A stretch of 64,000 nt of DNA from Thermofilum sp. NZ13 (GTDB lineage Archaea; Thermoproteota; Thermoprotei; Thermofilales; Thermofilaceae): the NCBI GenBank assembly GCA_002855745.1, contig NDWX01000006.1:1-64000 (forward strand). Reading direction: 5' to 3'. Within the stretch, counting starts at the first letter, position 1; the number at the start of each line of letters is the position of its first letter. The notes beneath the pieces were generated by a model, which had not been told where the DNA came from, searched no databases, and was given only the letters and a program-made list of their open reading frames with translations. This document shows positions 40,751 through 49,742 of this stretch, piece after piece. The position numbers were made by a program, and so were the translations under genes.

Positions 40751-42130
40751 TCACTGAGATTTTACCTTCTTCGTGATAAAGTCAGATAGTATCTCTAATA
40801 GCCCAGGGTTGCTTACATCGCGAGCTTCGTAAAACACCCTCACAGCCGGCTTATTTAACCTGAGGTAGCGACGTAGGTCTGATGGGGTGCCGAGAACGAC
40901 TGTATCTGCAGGCACTTTGTTAAGCGTCTCCTCGAGTTCTCTGATCTGGGTTTCAGAGTACCCTAGTGCCGGAACAACGGGCCCGATGTGAGCATACTTC
41001 CTGTACGCCTCAGCGATCGTGCCGACTGCGTAAGGACGTGGGTCTACAATCTCTCTAGCACCGTAAAGCTTCGCAGCAAAGTACCCTGCTGCATGGCTCA
41101 GCGACCCATGGGTTACTGTAGGTCCATCCTCGACTACCACTACACGTTTACCCTTAACAAGCTCAGGAACATCCACATTAACCTCCGAGACCGTATGAAC
41201 AATAATTGCCTTTTTATTCACCTCACGAACGCTTTTTTCAACCTGCTCAATTGCGGACTTATCGACCACGTTGACCTTATTGACGACTATAACGTCAGCT
41301 AACTTCACGTTAACGTAACCCGGGTAAGAGCCCAAAACGTCATCCGGCCTTGTAGGGTCAACCACCGTTATATAGAGATCAGGCTTGAAAAATGGCCAGT
41401 CGTTGTTCCCGCCGTCCCACAACATGAGCTCCGACTCTTTTTCGGCTTCTCTAAGAATTTTCTCATAGTCAACTCCCGCGTACACGATGCTACCCATGGC
41501 GAGGTGAGGCTCGTACTCTTCGCGCTCCTCTATTGTACACTTGTACTTATCTAGGTCTTCGAAGGACGCAAACCTCTGAACCACGCTGGATTTAAGGTCA
41601 CCGTATGGCATCGGGTGCCTGACAACGACGAACTTTACTCCGTGCTGTTTCAGGCCCCTGGCTATGAGGCGTGTGATGGTGCTCTTCCCAGCCCCCGTTC
41701 GCGAGGCAGTCACTGCTATGACTGGCCTAGTTGACTTCAGCATCGTTTTTTCAGCTCCAAGCAGAACAAAGTTCGCCCCGGCAGCTATAACACGGCTTGC
41801 CTTATCCATCACATCGTTAAAACGCAGGTCGCTGTACGAAAGGTAGACCTCATCAACGTTGTACTTCCTTATAAGGTCTTCCAGGAGATCCTCGGGGTAA
41901 ATCGGTATCCCGTTAGGATACAATGGACCGGCCAGTTCCGGCGGGAACACGCGATTTTCAATAAATGGGATTTGCGTAGCAGTGAAAGCTACGACCTCGT
42001 AGTTGGGGTTGTTCTTAAAGAGAACGTTAAAATTGTGAAAATCGCGACCTGCAGCACCCATTATAATGACTCTTTTCCTCGAAAGTGACGCTTGCGAAGG
42101 CATCAAAGCCCTTGTTGAAAGCTTCATCAT
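40751..42130 (-). CDS. Cyclic 2,3-diphosphoglycerate synthetase-like GTPase (COG2403)
   Basis: 459 aa. An N-terminal Rossmann-like part (VIIMGAAGRDFHNFN) is followed by a P-loop VTASRTGAGKSTITRL near residue 145, MLWDGGNNDWPFFKPD near 245, and VVVNKVNVVD near 285. The family includes cyclic 2,3-diphosphoglycerate synthetase of methanogens, which makes a thermoprotectant solute; crenarchaeal members are mostly annotated as predicted GTPases, so the product here is unsure. ATG 42130 lies in AT-rich promoter DNA with TTTATTTAATTC. Confidence 0.82.
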   Translation of the reverse strand: MMKLSTRALMPSQASLSRKRVIIMGAAGRDFHNFNVLFKNNPNYEVVAFTATQIPFIENRVFPPELAGPLYPNGIPIYPEDLLEDLIRKYNVDEVYLSYSDLRFNDVMDKASRVIAAGANFVLLGAEKTMLKSTRPVIAVTASRTGAGKSTITRLIARGLKQHGVKFVVVRHPMPYGDLKSSVVQRFASFEDLDKYKCTIEEREEYEPHLAMGSIVYAGVDYEKILREAEKESELMLWDGGNNDWPFFKPDLYITVVDPTRPDDVLGSYPGYVNVKLADVIVVNKVNVVDKSAIEQVEKSVREVNKKAIIVHTVSEVNVDVPELVKGKRVVVVEDGPTVTHGSLSHAAGYFAAKLYGAREIVDPRPYAVGTIAEAYRKYAHIGPVVPALGYSETQIRELEETLNKVPADTVVLGTPSDLRRYLRLNKPAVRVFYEARDVSNPGLLEILSDFITKKVKSQ

Positions 42131-42284
42131 GAATTAAATAAATTTTTGTAAAAGTTTTTGATATTTTTTCTGATAATAGAGTAATACTTTTACTTCTTAA
42201 GGGGAATCTTCATGAAATGCATTCAATAGACCAAGAAGATTTTTATTACGATGTTAGTAGTGGTATGAGAGTCGAGGCAACACA

Positions 42285-42692
42285 ATGTGCATGTCACTGC
42301 TAGTTGATACAAGTGTTCTCTTGTTCGTTTCTGAGCGGAGGTTGAATCTCTTAGATGTGCTTTTTGACTGTGAAATCACAGTCTGCCGCATCTTAATCGC
42401 CGATGCTGTTGTGGATGAGTTAGAGAGGCTTGCTCTATCTAAGGCTTCCAAAAGAGGTAGAAATGCATCGATTGCACTAGCTATGTTAAAGGATGTACTT
42501 TCTAAGCATAGTAACTTGTTCTCAGTTATTGAGGTGAAGACCAAAGAGGAGGAAGTAGATTCAACGCTAATATCCCTAGCCAAGAAAGAGGGGCTTATTC
42601 TCGCTACGGCAGATAGGAGAATGAAGACAAGAGCTGAGAAGAACGGTGTTACGGTATTATTCCTGAGGGAAGCTAGCGGAAAACTCGTGTAG
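42285..42692 (+). CDS. PIN-domain protein
   Basis: 135 aa. PIN-fold acidic residues: LVDTSVLLF (first Asp), [10 protein letters not shown] (Glu), and [15 protein letters not shown] (Asp) near residue 108. It resembles stand-alone archaeal PIN proteins of the Fcf1/COG1412 kind rather than toxin PINs, because no antitoxin-like gene is next to it. Predicted ribonuclease. It precedes tfb by 80 bp, the TFB promoter lying in the gap. Confidence 0.82.
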   Translation: MCMSLLVDTSVLLFVSERRLNLLDVLFDCEITVCRILIADAVVDELERLALSKASKRGRNASIALAMLKDVLSKHSNLFSVIEVKTKEEEVDSTLISLAKKEGLILATADRRMKTRAEKNGVTVLFLREASGKLV

Positions 42693-42771
42693 GCAAATGT
42701 GCGCGTCTTCTTTGACAAAAAACTTTATAAGTAAACTTGAGAAATCCTTAAATAGGTTTCGGGTGAGTCGC

Positions 42772-43722
42772 ATGGCTAAAAGGGAGAATGTAAAAGAAGA
42801 ATTTGAATCTGAAGAAGAGCTTAAGTGCCCACAGTGCGGCAGCACGAAGTTAATCTATGATGCCACTCGCGGTGAAATAATCTGTGCAAACTGCGGCTAC
42901 GTGATGAGCGAAAGGGAAATTGACAGGGGAGCAGAGTGGAGGGCGTTTACGCCAGAGGAGAGGGAGAGAAGGAGCAGGGTCGGAGCACCTATCTCGAGAT
43001 TTGGGATCGAAAGCCTCGTCACAGACATCGACTGGGCTGGGCGTGACGCAGCAGGCCGTGAGATTAGCCTTAGGAAGAAGATAGAGATGCTTAGGCTTAG
43101 GAAGTGGCAGGTGAGAGCCAGAGCTCAAAGCTCCATCGAAAGGAACCTGGCTCAGGCAGTTGTGGAGCTTGAGAGACTTGGAGCTCAGCTTGGTCTGCCC
43201 AAGTCTGTCCTGGACAGAGCTATTGAGATATACCGAAAAGCGCTAGACAGTAATCTTGTCAGAGGCAGAAGCATTGAGTCCGTGATGGCAGCCGCTGTTT
43301 ATGCAGCCTGCAGAGAAATGAGGTTGCCGAGAACATTGGATGAGATAGCTCTCTACACTAGGGCCGGGAGAAAGGACGTGGCAAGATGCTATAGGCTACT
43401 ATTGAGGGAGGCTGCAATAAAGGTTCCGCTACCGAACGCCTCTGACTTTGTACCTCGCATCGGGTCGTTGCTGAGACTGTCAGGCTCCACGATCAAAAGG
43501 GCTATGGAGATCATCGAGCAAGCTAGAAACGCGGGGCTCACTGCAGGTAAGGATCCCGCAGGATTAGCCGCAGCAGCAATATACATTGCTGCAATTCAGA
43601 ATGGAGAAATGCGAACCCAGAAAGAGGTCGCTCGGGCTGCGAAGGTTACTGAAGTTACTGTGCGTAATCGCTATAAGGAGCTCGTTAAAAAACTCGGGAT
43701 AAAGCTTCCGGTAAAAAAATAG
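42772..43722 (+). CDS. tfb: Transcription initiation factor TFB
   Basis: 316 aa. N-terminal zinc ribbon CPQCGS...CANCGYVM (residues 20-40), B-reader/linker [17 protein letters not shown], then two cyclin-like repeats ([53 protein letters not shown]). It recruits RNA polymerase to TATA/BRE promoters, of which many are visible here. I chose ATG 42772 because GGGTGAG precedes it and TTTATAAG (42724) or CCTTAAATAG (42748) are upstream; the longer frame would start before the promoter. Confidence 0.96.
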   Translation: MAKRENVKEEFESEEELKCPQCGSTKLIYDATRGEIICANCGYVMSEREIDRGAEWRAFTPEERERRSRVGAPISRFGIESLVTDIDWAGRDAAGREISLRKKIEMLRLRKWQVRARAQSSIERNLAQAVVELERLGAQLGLPKSVLDRAIEIYRKALDSNLVRGRSIESVMAAAVYAACREMRLPRTLDEIALYTRAGRKDVARCYRLLLREAAIKVPLPNASDFVPRIGSLLRLSGSTIKRAMEIIEQARNAGLTAGKDPAGLAAAAIYIAAIQNGEMRTQKEVARAAKVTEVTVRNRYKELVKKLGIKLPVKK

Positions 43723-44087
43723 CGCTCTCAGGGGGCTCAAAGCCTAAATTAAGACAGTCACTCGGTTAGAAAAAAGTCATAAGCTCTAGCATTAATTTCT
43801 ACGGAATGCTTCTAGTATACTGTATTTATGAGAGTGCTTGGTGGTGCTCGGTCGCGCCCATCACTCCCATTCACTAGTCCGGGGAGGTCCTCTTCCAAGT
43901 GACCTTCGATTTTTCCCTCTCGAAGCGAGGTGGTGCGCTAGGCGACACTTATCCCCCGATTCAACATATGCATAAGCGATACCCGGTACAAGTGTGACGG
44001 TCTCTCCAGTTAATGGTTATAAGCGCAAGGTGAAGTACTCACGCGGGTAGCGACGGTCAACATCAGAGGTAGTTGTAAGGCGTTAAT
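43723..44087. other. Intergenic region, no supported gene
   Basis: About 365 bp after tfb. Contains several TATA-like boxes (GTATTTATGAG near 43820) and an inverted repeat around TCTCGAAGCGAGG, but no conserved frame. Possibly part of a decayed element, since a weak copy of the dispersed element follows at 44088. Confidence 0.35.
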
Positions 44088-44181
44088 AGAATCCTCCCAC
44101 AACTCTTCCCAGTCCGTAGTAAGTGGGGGGTTGCGAGTTGATCGCGGGAAGAAACTCGGGAAATCTAAAAAGGCGCTGCTA
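44088..44181 (+). repeat. Dispersed 110-bp element, copy e (weak 5' half)
   Basis: The 3' half matches copy a well: CGCGGGAAGAAACTCGGG, then AAATCTAAAAAGGCGCTGCT. The 5' half (CCTCCCACAACTCTTCC) is loosely similar. The A-rich block is upstream of the diphthine synthase start. Confidence 0.4.
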
Positions 44182-44205
44182 GTACACTATAAATGCATCG
44201 GTAGT

Positions 44206-45039
44206 ATGCTGATAGTCGGAGGAGTAGGTATCTGGGGTCTTCGAGACATCTCGCTTGGACTCGTTGAAGCATTGAAGACAGCTGAACTGGTGTTCCTAGA
44301 GGAGTACACGAGCATCACGCCTGGCTTCTCGAAAAGGGTTCTGGAAGATGTTATTGGGAAGAAAGTGGAGAGCCTGACTCGCCGCGACTTAGAGAATGGT
44401 AGGCTCCGCGAAATACTCGAACTGGCACAGACTAATAAGGTTGCTATTCTGACCTACGGAAACCCCTTCTTCGCCACAACGCATACATACATAGTCTCCG
44501 AGGCTTACAGGCTCGGAGTCCCCGTAGAAATATACCCTGCACCTTCTGTTTTCGACGCTATCCTCTGCTCTACAGGCTTGCACGTCTACAAGTTTGGCAG
44601 AATAGCCACTCTCGTCTTTCCGGACGAGGGGGTTGGGTACTTTCCATACACAACATACAAGGTTCTGGGTGACAATCTCTCTCGGGGTTTGCACACATTG
44701 CTCCTCTTGGAAATGAGGGCTGAGGATGGTGTGTTCATGAGTATACCTGATGCCGCTTCTGTGCTCCTGGGGCTCGAGGAGAGGTTCCGCGAGAGAGTAG
44801 TCGAGCCCAGCATGCTAGTGATAGGAGTTTCCAGGGCACTGTCACCAGATGAGGAAATCTTTATCGGTAGCCTAGAGGAGGCGGCAAAGCTAGAAAAATC
44901 CCCACCGCCTCACTCTTTAATCATTCCAGGCGTCCTACACGATACAGAAATAGATTTCTTGCATTACAGGCTTGGAGTTAAACGCGAGGTGCTTACCGGT
45001 TGGAGCGAGTCTGTAAAGAGAAGGCTTCAAAGTACATAG
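44206..45039 (+). CDS. dphB: Diphthine synthase
   Basis: About 277 aa SAM-dependent methyltransferase of diphthamide synthesis on EF-2. Signatures: VGGVGIWGLRDISLG at the start, VFLEEYTSITPGF near 30, LTYGNPFFATTHTY near 90, YPAPSVFDAILCSTGLHVYKFG near 115, HSLIIPGVLHDTE near 240. I chose ATG 44206 because the in-frame sequence upstream overlaps the element copy e and TATA-like boxes (CTAAAAAGG 44165; CTATAAATG 44188). Its 3' end overlaps the next gene by 40 nt. Confidence 0.93.
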   Translation: MLIVGGVGIWGLRDISLGLVEALKTAELVFLEEYTSITPGFSKRVLEDVIGKKVESLTRRDLENGRLREILELAQTNKVAILTYGNPFFATTHTYIVSEAYRLGVPVEIYPAPSVFDAILCSTGLHVYKFGRIATLVFPDEGVGYFPYTTYKVLGDNLSRGLHTLLLLEMRAEDGVFMSIPDAASVLLGLEERFRERVVEPSMLVIGVSRALSPDEEIFIGSLEEAAKLEKSPPPHSLIIPGVLHDTEIDFLHYRLGVKREVLTGWSESVKRRLQST

Positions 45040-45707
45040 TGAACTTAGAGGAGGCCCTGAGGCAACTAAATCATTCCAATGTTGCGTCGGGGCTTCAAGC
45101 AGTGATAGAGCAGGCCAAGCTATACTTGAAGGACGCGCAATTTTACCTTAATCGAGGTGATTGTATTACATCAATCGCGTGTTCGAGCTACGCCGAGGGG
45201 CTCCTCGATGCCTTAAGATTCTTAGGCCTTGCAGAATTTCAGTGGAAGAGCGGTCCCGCCGCTGGCTCTGCGAAAAAAGTCCTAGTTGGCGGTGTGTTTG
45301 ACATACTGCATCCAGGACACATATTCTTTCTGCGGAAAGCCGGCGAGTACGGGAGAGTGTACGTCGTCGTTGCTAGAGATCAAACCGTATTGGAAGCCAA
45401 GGGTCACCTGCCTATCTTCAGCGAAGGCGATCGGGTCGAAATCCTAAACAGCCTGAAAATCGTAGAGGAAGCGTTCCTCGGTGACTACCCACCGAACTTC
45501 GAGAACGCTATTAGGAGAGTGAACCCTGACTACGTTGTGCTCGGAAGTGACCAAGAAAGGCTCGTTCAGGCTGTCGAGAAAGCGATTGACTCCCTAGGAG
45601 TAGACTCAAAGGTGGTAGTGCTCAAAGAGCGTATCGAGGGTTACTCCTCGACGCTCTACAGGGACAGACTTAGGAGCTATTACGCGAACGTAAAAACTCC
45701 AACCTAG
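45000..45707 (+). CDS. DUF357-cytidylyltransferase fusion (possible FAD synthetase-like)
   Basis: 235 aa. The N-terminal about 85 residues form a helical DUF357 domain (DAQFYLNRGDCITSIACSSYAEGLLDALRFLG). The C-terminal about 145 residues are a HIGH-type nucleotidyltransferase: GGVFDILHPGH near residue 98 and EGYSSTLYRDR near 220. Relatives include archaeal FAD synthetase RibL and other cytidylyl- or adenylyltransferases; substrate not assigned. TTG 45000 overlaps dphB by 40 nt. The 3' end overlaps the convergent nfi by 38 bp. Confidence 0.8.
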   Translation: MERVCKEKASKYIVNLEEALRQLNHSNVASGLQAVIEQAKLYLKDAQFYLNRGDCITSIACSSYAEGLLDALRFLGLAEFQWKSGPAAGSAKKVLVGGVFDILHPGHIFFLRKAGEYGRVYVVVARDQTVLEAKGHLPIFSEGDRVEILNSLKIVEEAFLGDYPPNFENAIRRVNPDYVVLGSDQERLVQAVEKAIDSLGVDSKVVVLKERIEGYSSTLYRDRLRSYYANVKTPT

Positions 45708-46347
45708 ACCTGGTCGCTATTCTGTGAGCTTGAATTAATGGTTCGGGAATCGAGGAGTTCTTTTTGGTAAAGCTTAAAGTCAGTTTTAGGGCGGTTTCAA
45801 GAGTTACTTTATGCCCTACACTCACGTAGATAGCTCTACTCCGCTCTCCAAGCTTTATGGCATAGGCCAAAACCTCACCTCTATAAACAACTACCCCTAA
45901 GTTCTCCCGCTTTTGAAAAACCTCACCTACTAGCAGTTTTTTGGCAACTCCAATGGTGGGTTTATCGAGAATTACTCCAAGATGACACGCAAATCCGGCT
46001 TTAAACGGGTGCAGTCTCCCGTTTCCGTCAACAAACAGCACTTGATAGGGTGTGCTCAGAGATTTCACGGCCTTATAAGCCGGCCAAACCTCTCTAAAGG
46101 CGAGTACAGTGGGTATATAGGGGAACTGTACGTCAACAACCACGGTTTTGCTTTCAATAACTCTCAAACCGGGGTAGTCCACAACTACAGCTGACGCAAC
46201 GGCTTCATCATCAACATAAGCTACGTCGACCCCCGCAGCGTACTTTAAAGGAAAATCTATCTCGTCTACCTCTTTCACTTTTTCAGCTATCTTCTTTTGG
46301 GCTATCCTTGCTTTCTCGATAGAGAAGCCTCTAATCACCTGTTCCAC
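45670..46347 (-). CDS. nfi: Endonuclease V
   Basis: 225 aa. Cleaves next to deaminated bases (inosine). AGVDVAYVDDEAV near residue 38 (catalytic Asp), FPYIPTVLAFREVWP near 75 (YIPT and Glu), LFVDGNGRLHPFKAGFACHLGV near 103 (Asp, His), GVAKKLLVG near 133. It overlaps translin by 17 nt upstream, so the pair are co-transcribed. Deamination repair is expected to be important at high temperature. Confidence 0.94.
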   Translation of the reverse strand: MEQVIRGFSIEKARIAQKKIAEKVKEVDEIDFPLKYAAGVDVAYVDDEAVASAVVVDYPGLRVIESKTVVVDVQFPYIPTVLAFREVWPAYKAVKSLSTPYQVLFVDGNGRLHPFKAGFACHLGVILDKPTIGVAKKLLVGEVFQKRENLGVVVYRGEVLAYAIKLGERSRAIYVSVGHKVTLETALKLTLSFTKKNSSIPEPLIQAHRIATRSRLEFLRSRNSS

Positions 46348-46966
46348 CAGAGAGGAGATGATCTATTTTCCTTGATAGCCTAATGGATTTCTCAGAAACT
46401 AGGATGTCTTTTCTAGTGCTGTCGATGAGCGCTCTCGCAACGTCTACTTTGTGCCTTAACCCAGGTGTCAACGCCTCGGGAAGAGAGAACTTGCTTAACT
46501 CGTAGAATATTCTTTCCATGAGGTCTACTAGCTCCCACGCTCTGGTAAAGTTATCCCGCCTTAGCTCGTCCAATGCGCTTCTCCTCAGCTCGCCTATAAG
46601 GTCGCCCAAACCTTGAAGGTAGGCTTGGGGCTCAACGCCCAGATCCTCAAACGAGGGTGGTGCAGTGCCGCTTAAGATAGAGTAGAGCATTTCCGCCTCA
46701 ACGTATTCAGCTTGAGCCGATATCACACACCCGGCGTAGTAGATGTTGGGGAAGCCCTCGCGGAAGGAGAGGATCCTCCTAAGGAGACGGCGAGCTTCTT
46801 CAAGGCTTTGAATACCTCTTTCCCGATCGCCTCTGTGTAGGCTGAAAATGGCTTCTCTCGCTTTTCTCGTTAGCTCACGTGTTAGTGTCAGAATTTCTTC
46901 TCTTTTCTCATCAAGCTGGGTTAACAATTTATTGATCTTTTCAAGGTCTTTACTTAACACCTCCAC
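46331..46966 (-). CDS. Translin/TRAX family RNA-binding protein
   Basis: 211 aa, all helical. RREEILTLTRELTRKAREAI-type N-terminus, EYVEAEMLYSILSG near residue 95, GLGDLIGELRRSALDELR near 120 and GLRHKVDVARALIDSTRKD near 175 are translin/TRAX signatures. Forms an octameric RNA-binding or RNase complex in relatives. ATG 46966 follows AGTATTTAAACC by about 28 nt (leaderless). First gene of the translin-nfi pair. Confidence 0.88.
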   Translation of the reverse strand: MEVLSKDLEKINKLLTQLDEKREEILTLTRELTRKAREAIFSLHRGDRERGIQSLEEARRLLRRILSFREGFPNIYYAGCVISAQAEYVEAEMLYSILSGTAPPSFEDLGVEPQAYLQGLGDLIGELRRSALDELRRDNFTRAWELVDLMERIFYELSKFSLPEALTPGLRHKVDVARALIDSTRKDILVSEKSIRLSRKIDHLLSGGTGD

Positions 46967-47383
46967 GGTTTACTCGGTGTAAACCAACTGGTACGGTTTA
47001 AATACTTACCATTGTTCCGTGCTCCGCTCGTCGCTTCGCAAGCTGTGCACACCGCTTGTCCTTTAAGGGTACCCAACCCCACTAACGCTTCGGCTTTCAT
47101 AGCTTCAAAGAGCCATCTCTTGCACTCTAGTTTTTGCTCGTCACAAGGCTAGAGGCTATTCCGAGTCTATTAAAGCATTAATGATGGCTAGGCACAGGGG
47201 GTTGGTTTAAGGATGGTCAGAGTTTGGGGTAGAGGTGCATCCCATAGATGAGCTACGGTAGAAGTGAGGCGGCGCTGCTTCCGGGAGAATTACTACTTGA
47301 TGTGTGAGGTAAGAGCGCGCGATCGCAGGGGTCTGATAGTTACGAATTTATGCTGAAGGCTTTAAGACTCTTGAACACGCAGT
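46967..47383. other. Intergenic region of about 420 bp
   Basis: Divergent promoters at both ends: GTATTTAAACC for translin (46992-47002) and GGCTTTAAGAC (about 47360) for methionine aminopeptidase. Between them I see no conserved frame and no RNA gene I can recognise. A short frame starts near 47213, without support. Confidence 0.45.
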
Positions 47384-48298
47384 ATGGAGGAGAAGTACGC
47401 TCGCGCAGGCCAGATAGCCTCCTCGGCTCTTAAACTCGCGATAGATATAGTTGATGAGGGCGTGCCTTTAATAGAGATAGCCGAGCGACTTGAGGGGTTC
47501 ATAGTTTCTAGAGGGGGTAAGCCGGCCTTCCCGGTTAACATCGCTATTAACGAAGTCGCTGCTCACTACTCGCCAAGTATCGAAGATTCGAGCATAGTTC
47601 CTCGAGGAGCCCTTGTTAAGGTGGATCTCGGCGTGCACGTCGAGGGTTATATCGCCGATACGGCGATTACTATTCCATTAAGTAGCAGGTTTAACAATAT
47701 CGTAAAGGCCAGCCTAGAGGCACTCGAAGAAGCTTTAGCCATCATTAAAGCTGGTGTAAGCATGAACGAGATCGGAGCTACAATCACGAGGAAGATATCC
47801 TCTTACGGATTACGACCCATCAGAAATCTAACCGGGCATAAAGTAGAGCGTTTCGAGCTTCATGCGGGCAAGAGTGTGCCGAACGTGCCAGGCTTCGAGT
47901 ACTTTGCCACTAAAATGCTTGAGGGTGAAGTTTTCGCCATAGAGCCTTTTGCGACTGATGGAGCCGGTTTTGTCGTGGAAAAGGGTTGGAGCAACATTTA
48001 CCGAGTTGTCTCGGTGAAGAAAATCCCCCGGGAAGGTGAACTGAACGAGGTGCTGGAAACACTGTGGAGGGAATTTAGAGGGCTACCTTTCTCTGAGCGC
48101 TGGGTTTTAAATAGGATAGTAAGCAAGGAGCAGCTCGAAGAGCTGGTGAAGCTGAGGCGCGTGTATCACTATCCAATGCTAGTTGAGCAGGGGCTTGGCT
48201 TCGTAAGCCAATTCGAAGACACAGTCATTGTCTCGCGAGACAGAGCTTTGCCACTGGCCTCTACGACGAAACTCTTCAGAGAGTTTTTTGCACTTTAA
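47384..48298 (+). CDS. map: Methionine aminopeptidase (type II)
   Basis: 304 aa. Removes N-terminal Met. Metal ligands: VKVDLGVHVEGYIADTA near residue 87 (two Asp), TGHKVERFELHAG near 155 (His), AIEPFATDG near 190 (Glu) and SQFEDTVIVS near 280 (Glu). A type II insertion of about 60 residues follows the third ligand. ATG 47384 is about 20-25 nt after a TATA-like GGCTTTAAGAC. Its stop overlaps that of the convergent helicase by 4 bp. Confidence 0.95.
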   Translation: MEEKYARAGQIASSALKLAIDIVDEGVPLIEIAERLEGFIVSRGGKPAFPVNIAINEVAAHYSPSIEDSSIVPRGALVKVDLGVHVEGYIADTAITIPLSSRFNNIVKASLEALEEALAIIKAGVSMNEIGATITRKISSYGLRPIRNLTGHKVERFELHAGKSVPNVPGFEYFATKMLEGEVFAIEPFATDGAGFVVEKGWSNIYRVVSVKKIPREGELNEVLETLWREFRGLPFSERWVLNRIVSKEQLEELVKLRRVYHYPMLVEQGLGFVSQFEDTVIVSRDRALPLASTTKLFREFFAL

Positions 48299-49737
48299 CG
48301 CGATGCTAGAACTTTCTCTAAACTTCTCAAGTCCACTTCCTCGAGCACCAGCGTCGGGCTGAAGTCGAAGCGCCTGAAGCGGTAGTCCGCCAGGACTATG
48401 AGCGGGCTGTCCTCCGGTCTTCTCGCGGCTCTCCCGATGCACTGCAGGGTTGTGGTCACCATCGGCACCCACCTCGCAGCCTCACCGCCGATGCCTAAGC
48501 GGTTGTAGTAGCGCTCGTACCTCTCTTCGACCTCCGGTGGCAAGAAGGGCGCCCCCAGGAGGGCTACGGCGTCCGCGGAGAGGTCTACTCCCTCGCTGAA
48601 CCTGCCGTAGACGGTGTAGAGCGCCACCCCCCTCCACTCCGCTGGGAGGCGCTCCTCGTAGAAGTCCACCCCGGCGATGATTTGCCTCGCAACCCTCTCG
48701 GTGGCGAAGGCCAGCACCCTCGAGTAGCGCCGCCTCAGCGCCGTGAGCAGCTTGACGTAGCCCCAAATCGTCTCCGAGCCGTACTTGCTCGTAAGGTCCG
48801 TCAACACGAGGGCCTTTCTTGGCTGCTGGGGCACCCTGACGACCTGAGCCCCGAAGAGCCTTTCGAGGGGCTCAGGCACCGTACCACTAAGATATATGCG
48901 GGGGTTAATGTTGGGCTTCCAGGGAGGCATGTAAACCTCGATTGCTCCTGCTTCTCGGTAGACTACCCCGCCCCTCACTACCGCCTTTAGCAGCCTTATA
49001 AGCGGCGCTAAAGCAGTATGCACCTTACCAAGCAACTCCCTGTAAAGCTGGAGTACGCTCTCAAGCGCCTCCTCAGCAGCACCCCGTTTTGAAAAAGCCT
49101 CCTCTACAACTGGCACTAGGCTCGGCTCCCTAGTTTTCAGCTCGTCCAGTGCTAGCTCCAGCTTGGCGAGATCGTACTTTAAAACCCTCGGTGCGAGGAG
49201 GTTGTGCGCTTCGTCTATGACGGCCGCCGCGTAGTAGCCGCTGACCCTGCGGTGGTAGTTCTGTACAACGATGTCGGCCCTGCTGATCACGGCGTCCTGG
49301 GCGTAGTAGTGGCACACTCCCGGTAGCAGTTTAGGTAGCTCCTCCCAGCTCTCCGCCCATATGTCGCCCACCCCCTCACTGACCAGCGAGAGGAAGTGGG
49401 GGCACTGCGCCCTGAAAGCCCTGCAGAACTCCGCCACGTCCTCGACGCTCCTCGCGTAGGGGCACAGCTTTTCCCTCCCCGCCGCCACAAAGGCCCTTAA
49501 GCCCAGCCTCGAAGCGTCGGCAACGACGCGCCTGCCGACCTCTAACGCTCTGGTGAGCCATAGTGCCGGTAGGCGCTGGGAGGCCTTCAGCCCTGCGAGG
49601 ACAGCCAGAGTCTTGCCCCAGCCTGTGGGGGCCGCCAGTAGCACGTCACCTTTAAGCTCGGCTATCAGTTGCGCGACTTCAAGTTGCCCAGACCTCGGCT
49701 GTAGGCCCGCTTTCTCGAAGAGTTCCGCCTTTTTCAA
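48295..49737 (-). CDS. XPD/Rad3-like iron-sulfur helicase
   Basis: 480 aa. Walker A APTGWGKT near residue 38, DEAH near 172, and motif VI MVTTTLQCIGRAARRPED near 425. Four cysteines at about residues 92, 104, 111 and 141 (KLCPYA, EFCRAF, AQCPHF, GVCHYY) form the 4Fe-4S site of XPD/FANCJ/DinG helicases. Shorter than typical XPD (about 550), so a divergent Rad3-like helicase. GC content and codon use are higher than in the next operon. Probably repair or recombination. Confidence 0.85.
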   Translation of the reverse strand: MKKAELFEKAGLQPRSGQLEVAQLIAELKGDVLLAAPTGWGKTLAVLAGLKASQRLPALWLTRALEVGRRVVADASRLGLRAFVAAGREKLCPYARSVEDVAEFCRAFRAQCPHFLSLVSEGVGDIWAESWEELPKLLPGVCHYYAQDAVISRADIVVQNYHRRVSGYYAAAVIDEAHNLLAPRVLKYDLAKLELALDELKTREPSLVPVVEEAFSKRGAAEEALESVLQLYRELLGKVHTALAPLIRLLKAVVRGGVVYREAGAIEVYMPPWKPNINPRIYLSGTVPEPLERLFGAQVVRVPQQPRKALVLTDLTSKYGSETIWGYVKLLTALRRRYSRVLAFATERVARQIIAGVDFYEERLPAEWRGVALYTVYGRFSEGVDLSADAVALLGAPFLPPEVEERYERYYNRLGIGGEAARWVPMVTTTLQCIGRAARRPEDSPLIVLADYRFRRFDFSPTLVLEEVDLRSLEKVLASR

Positions 49738-49742
49738 GGTTT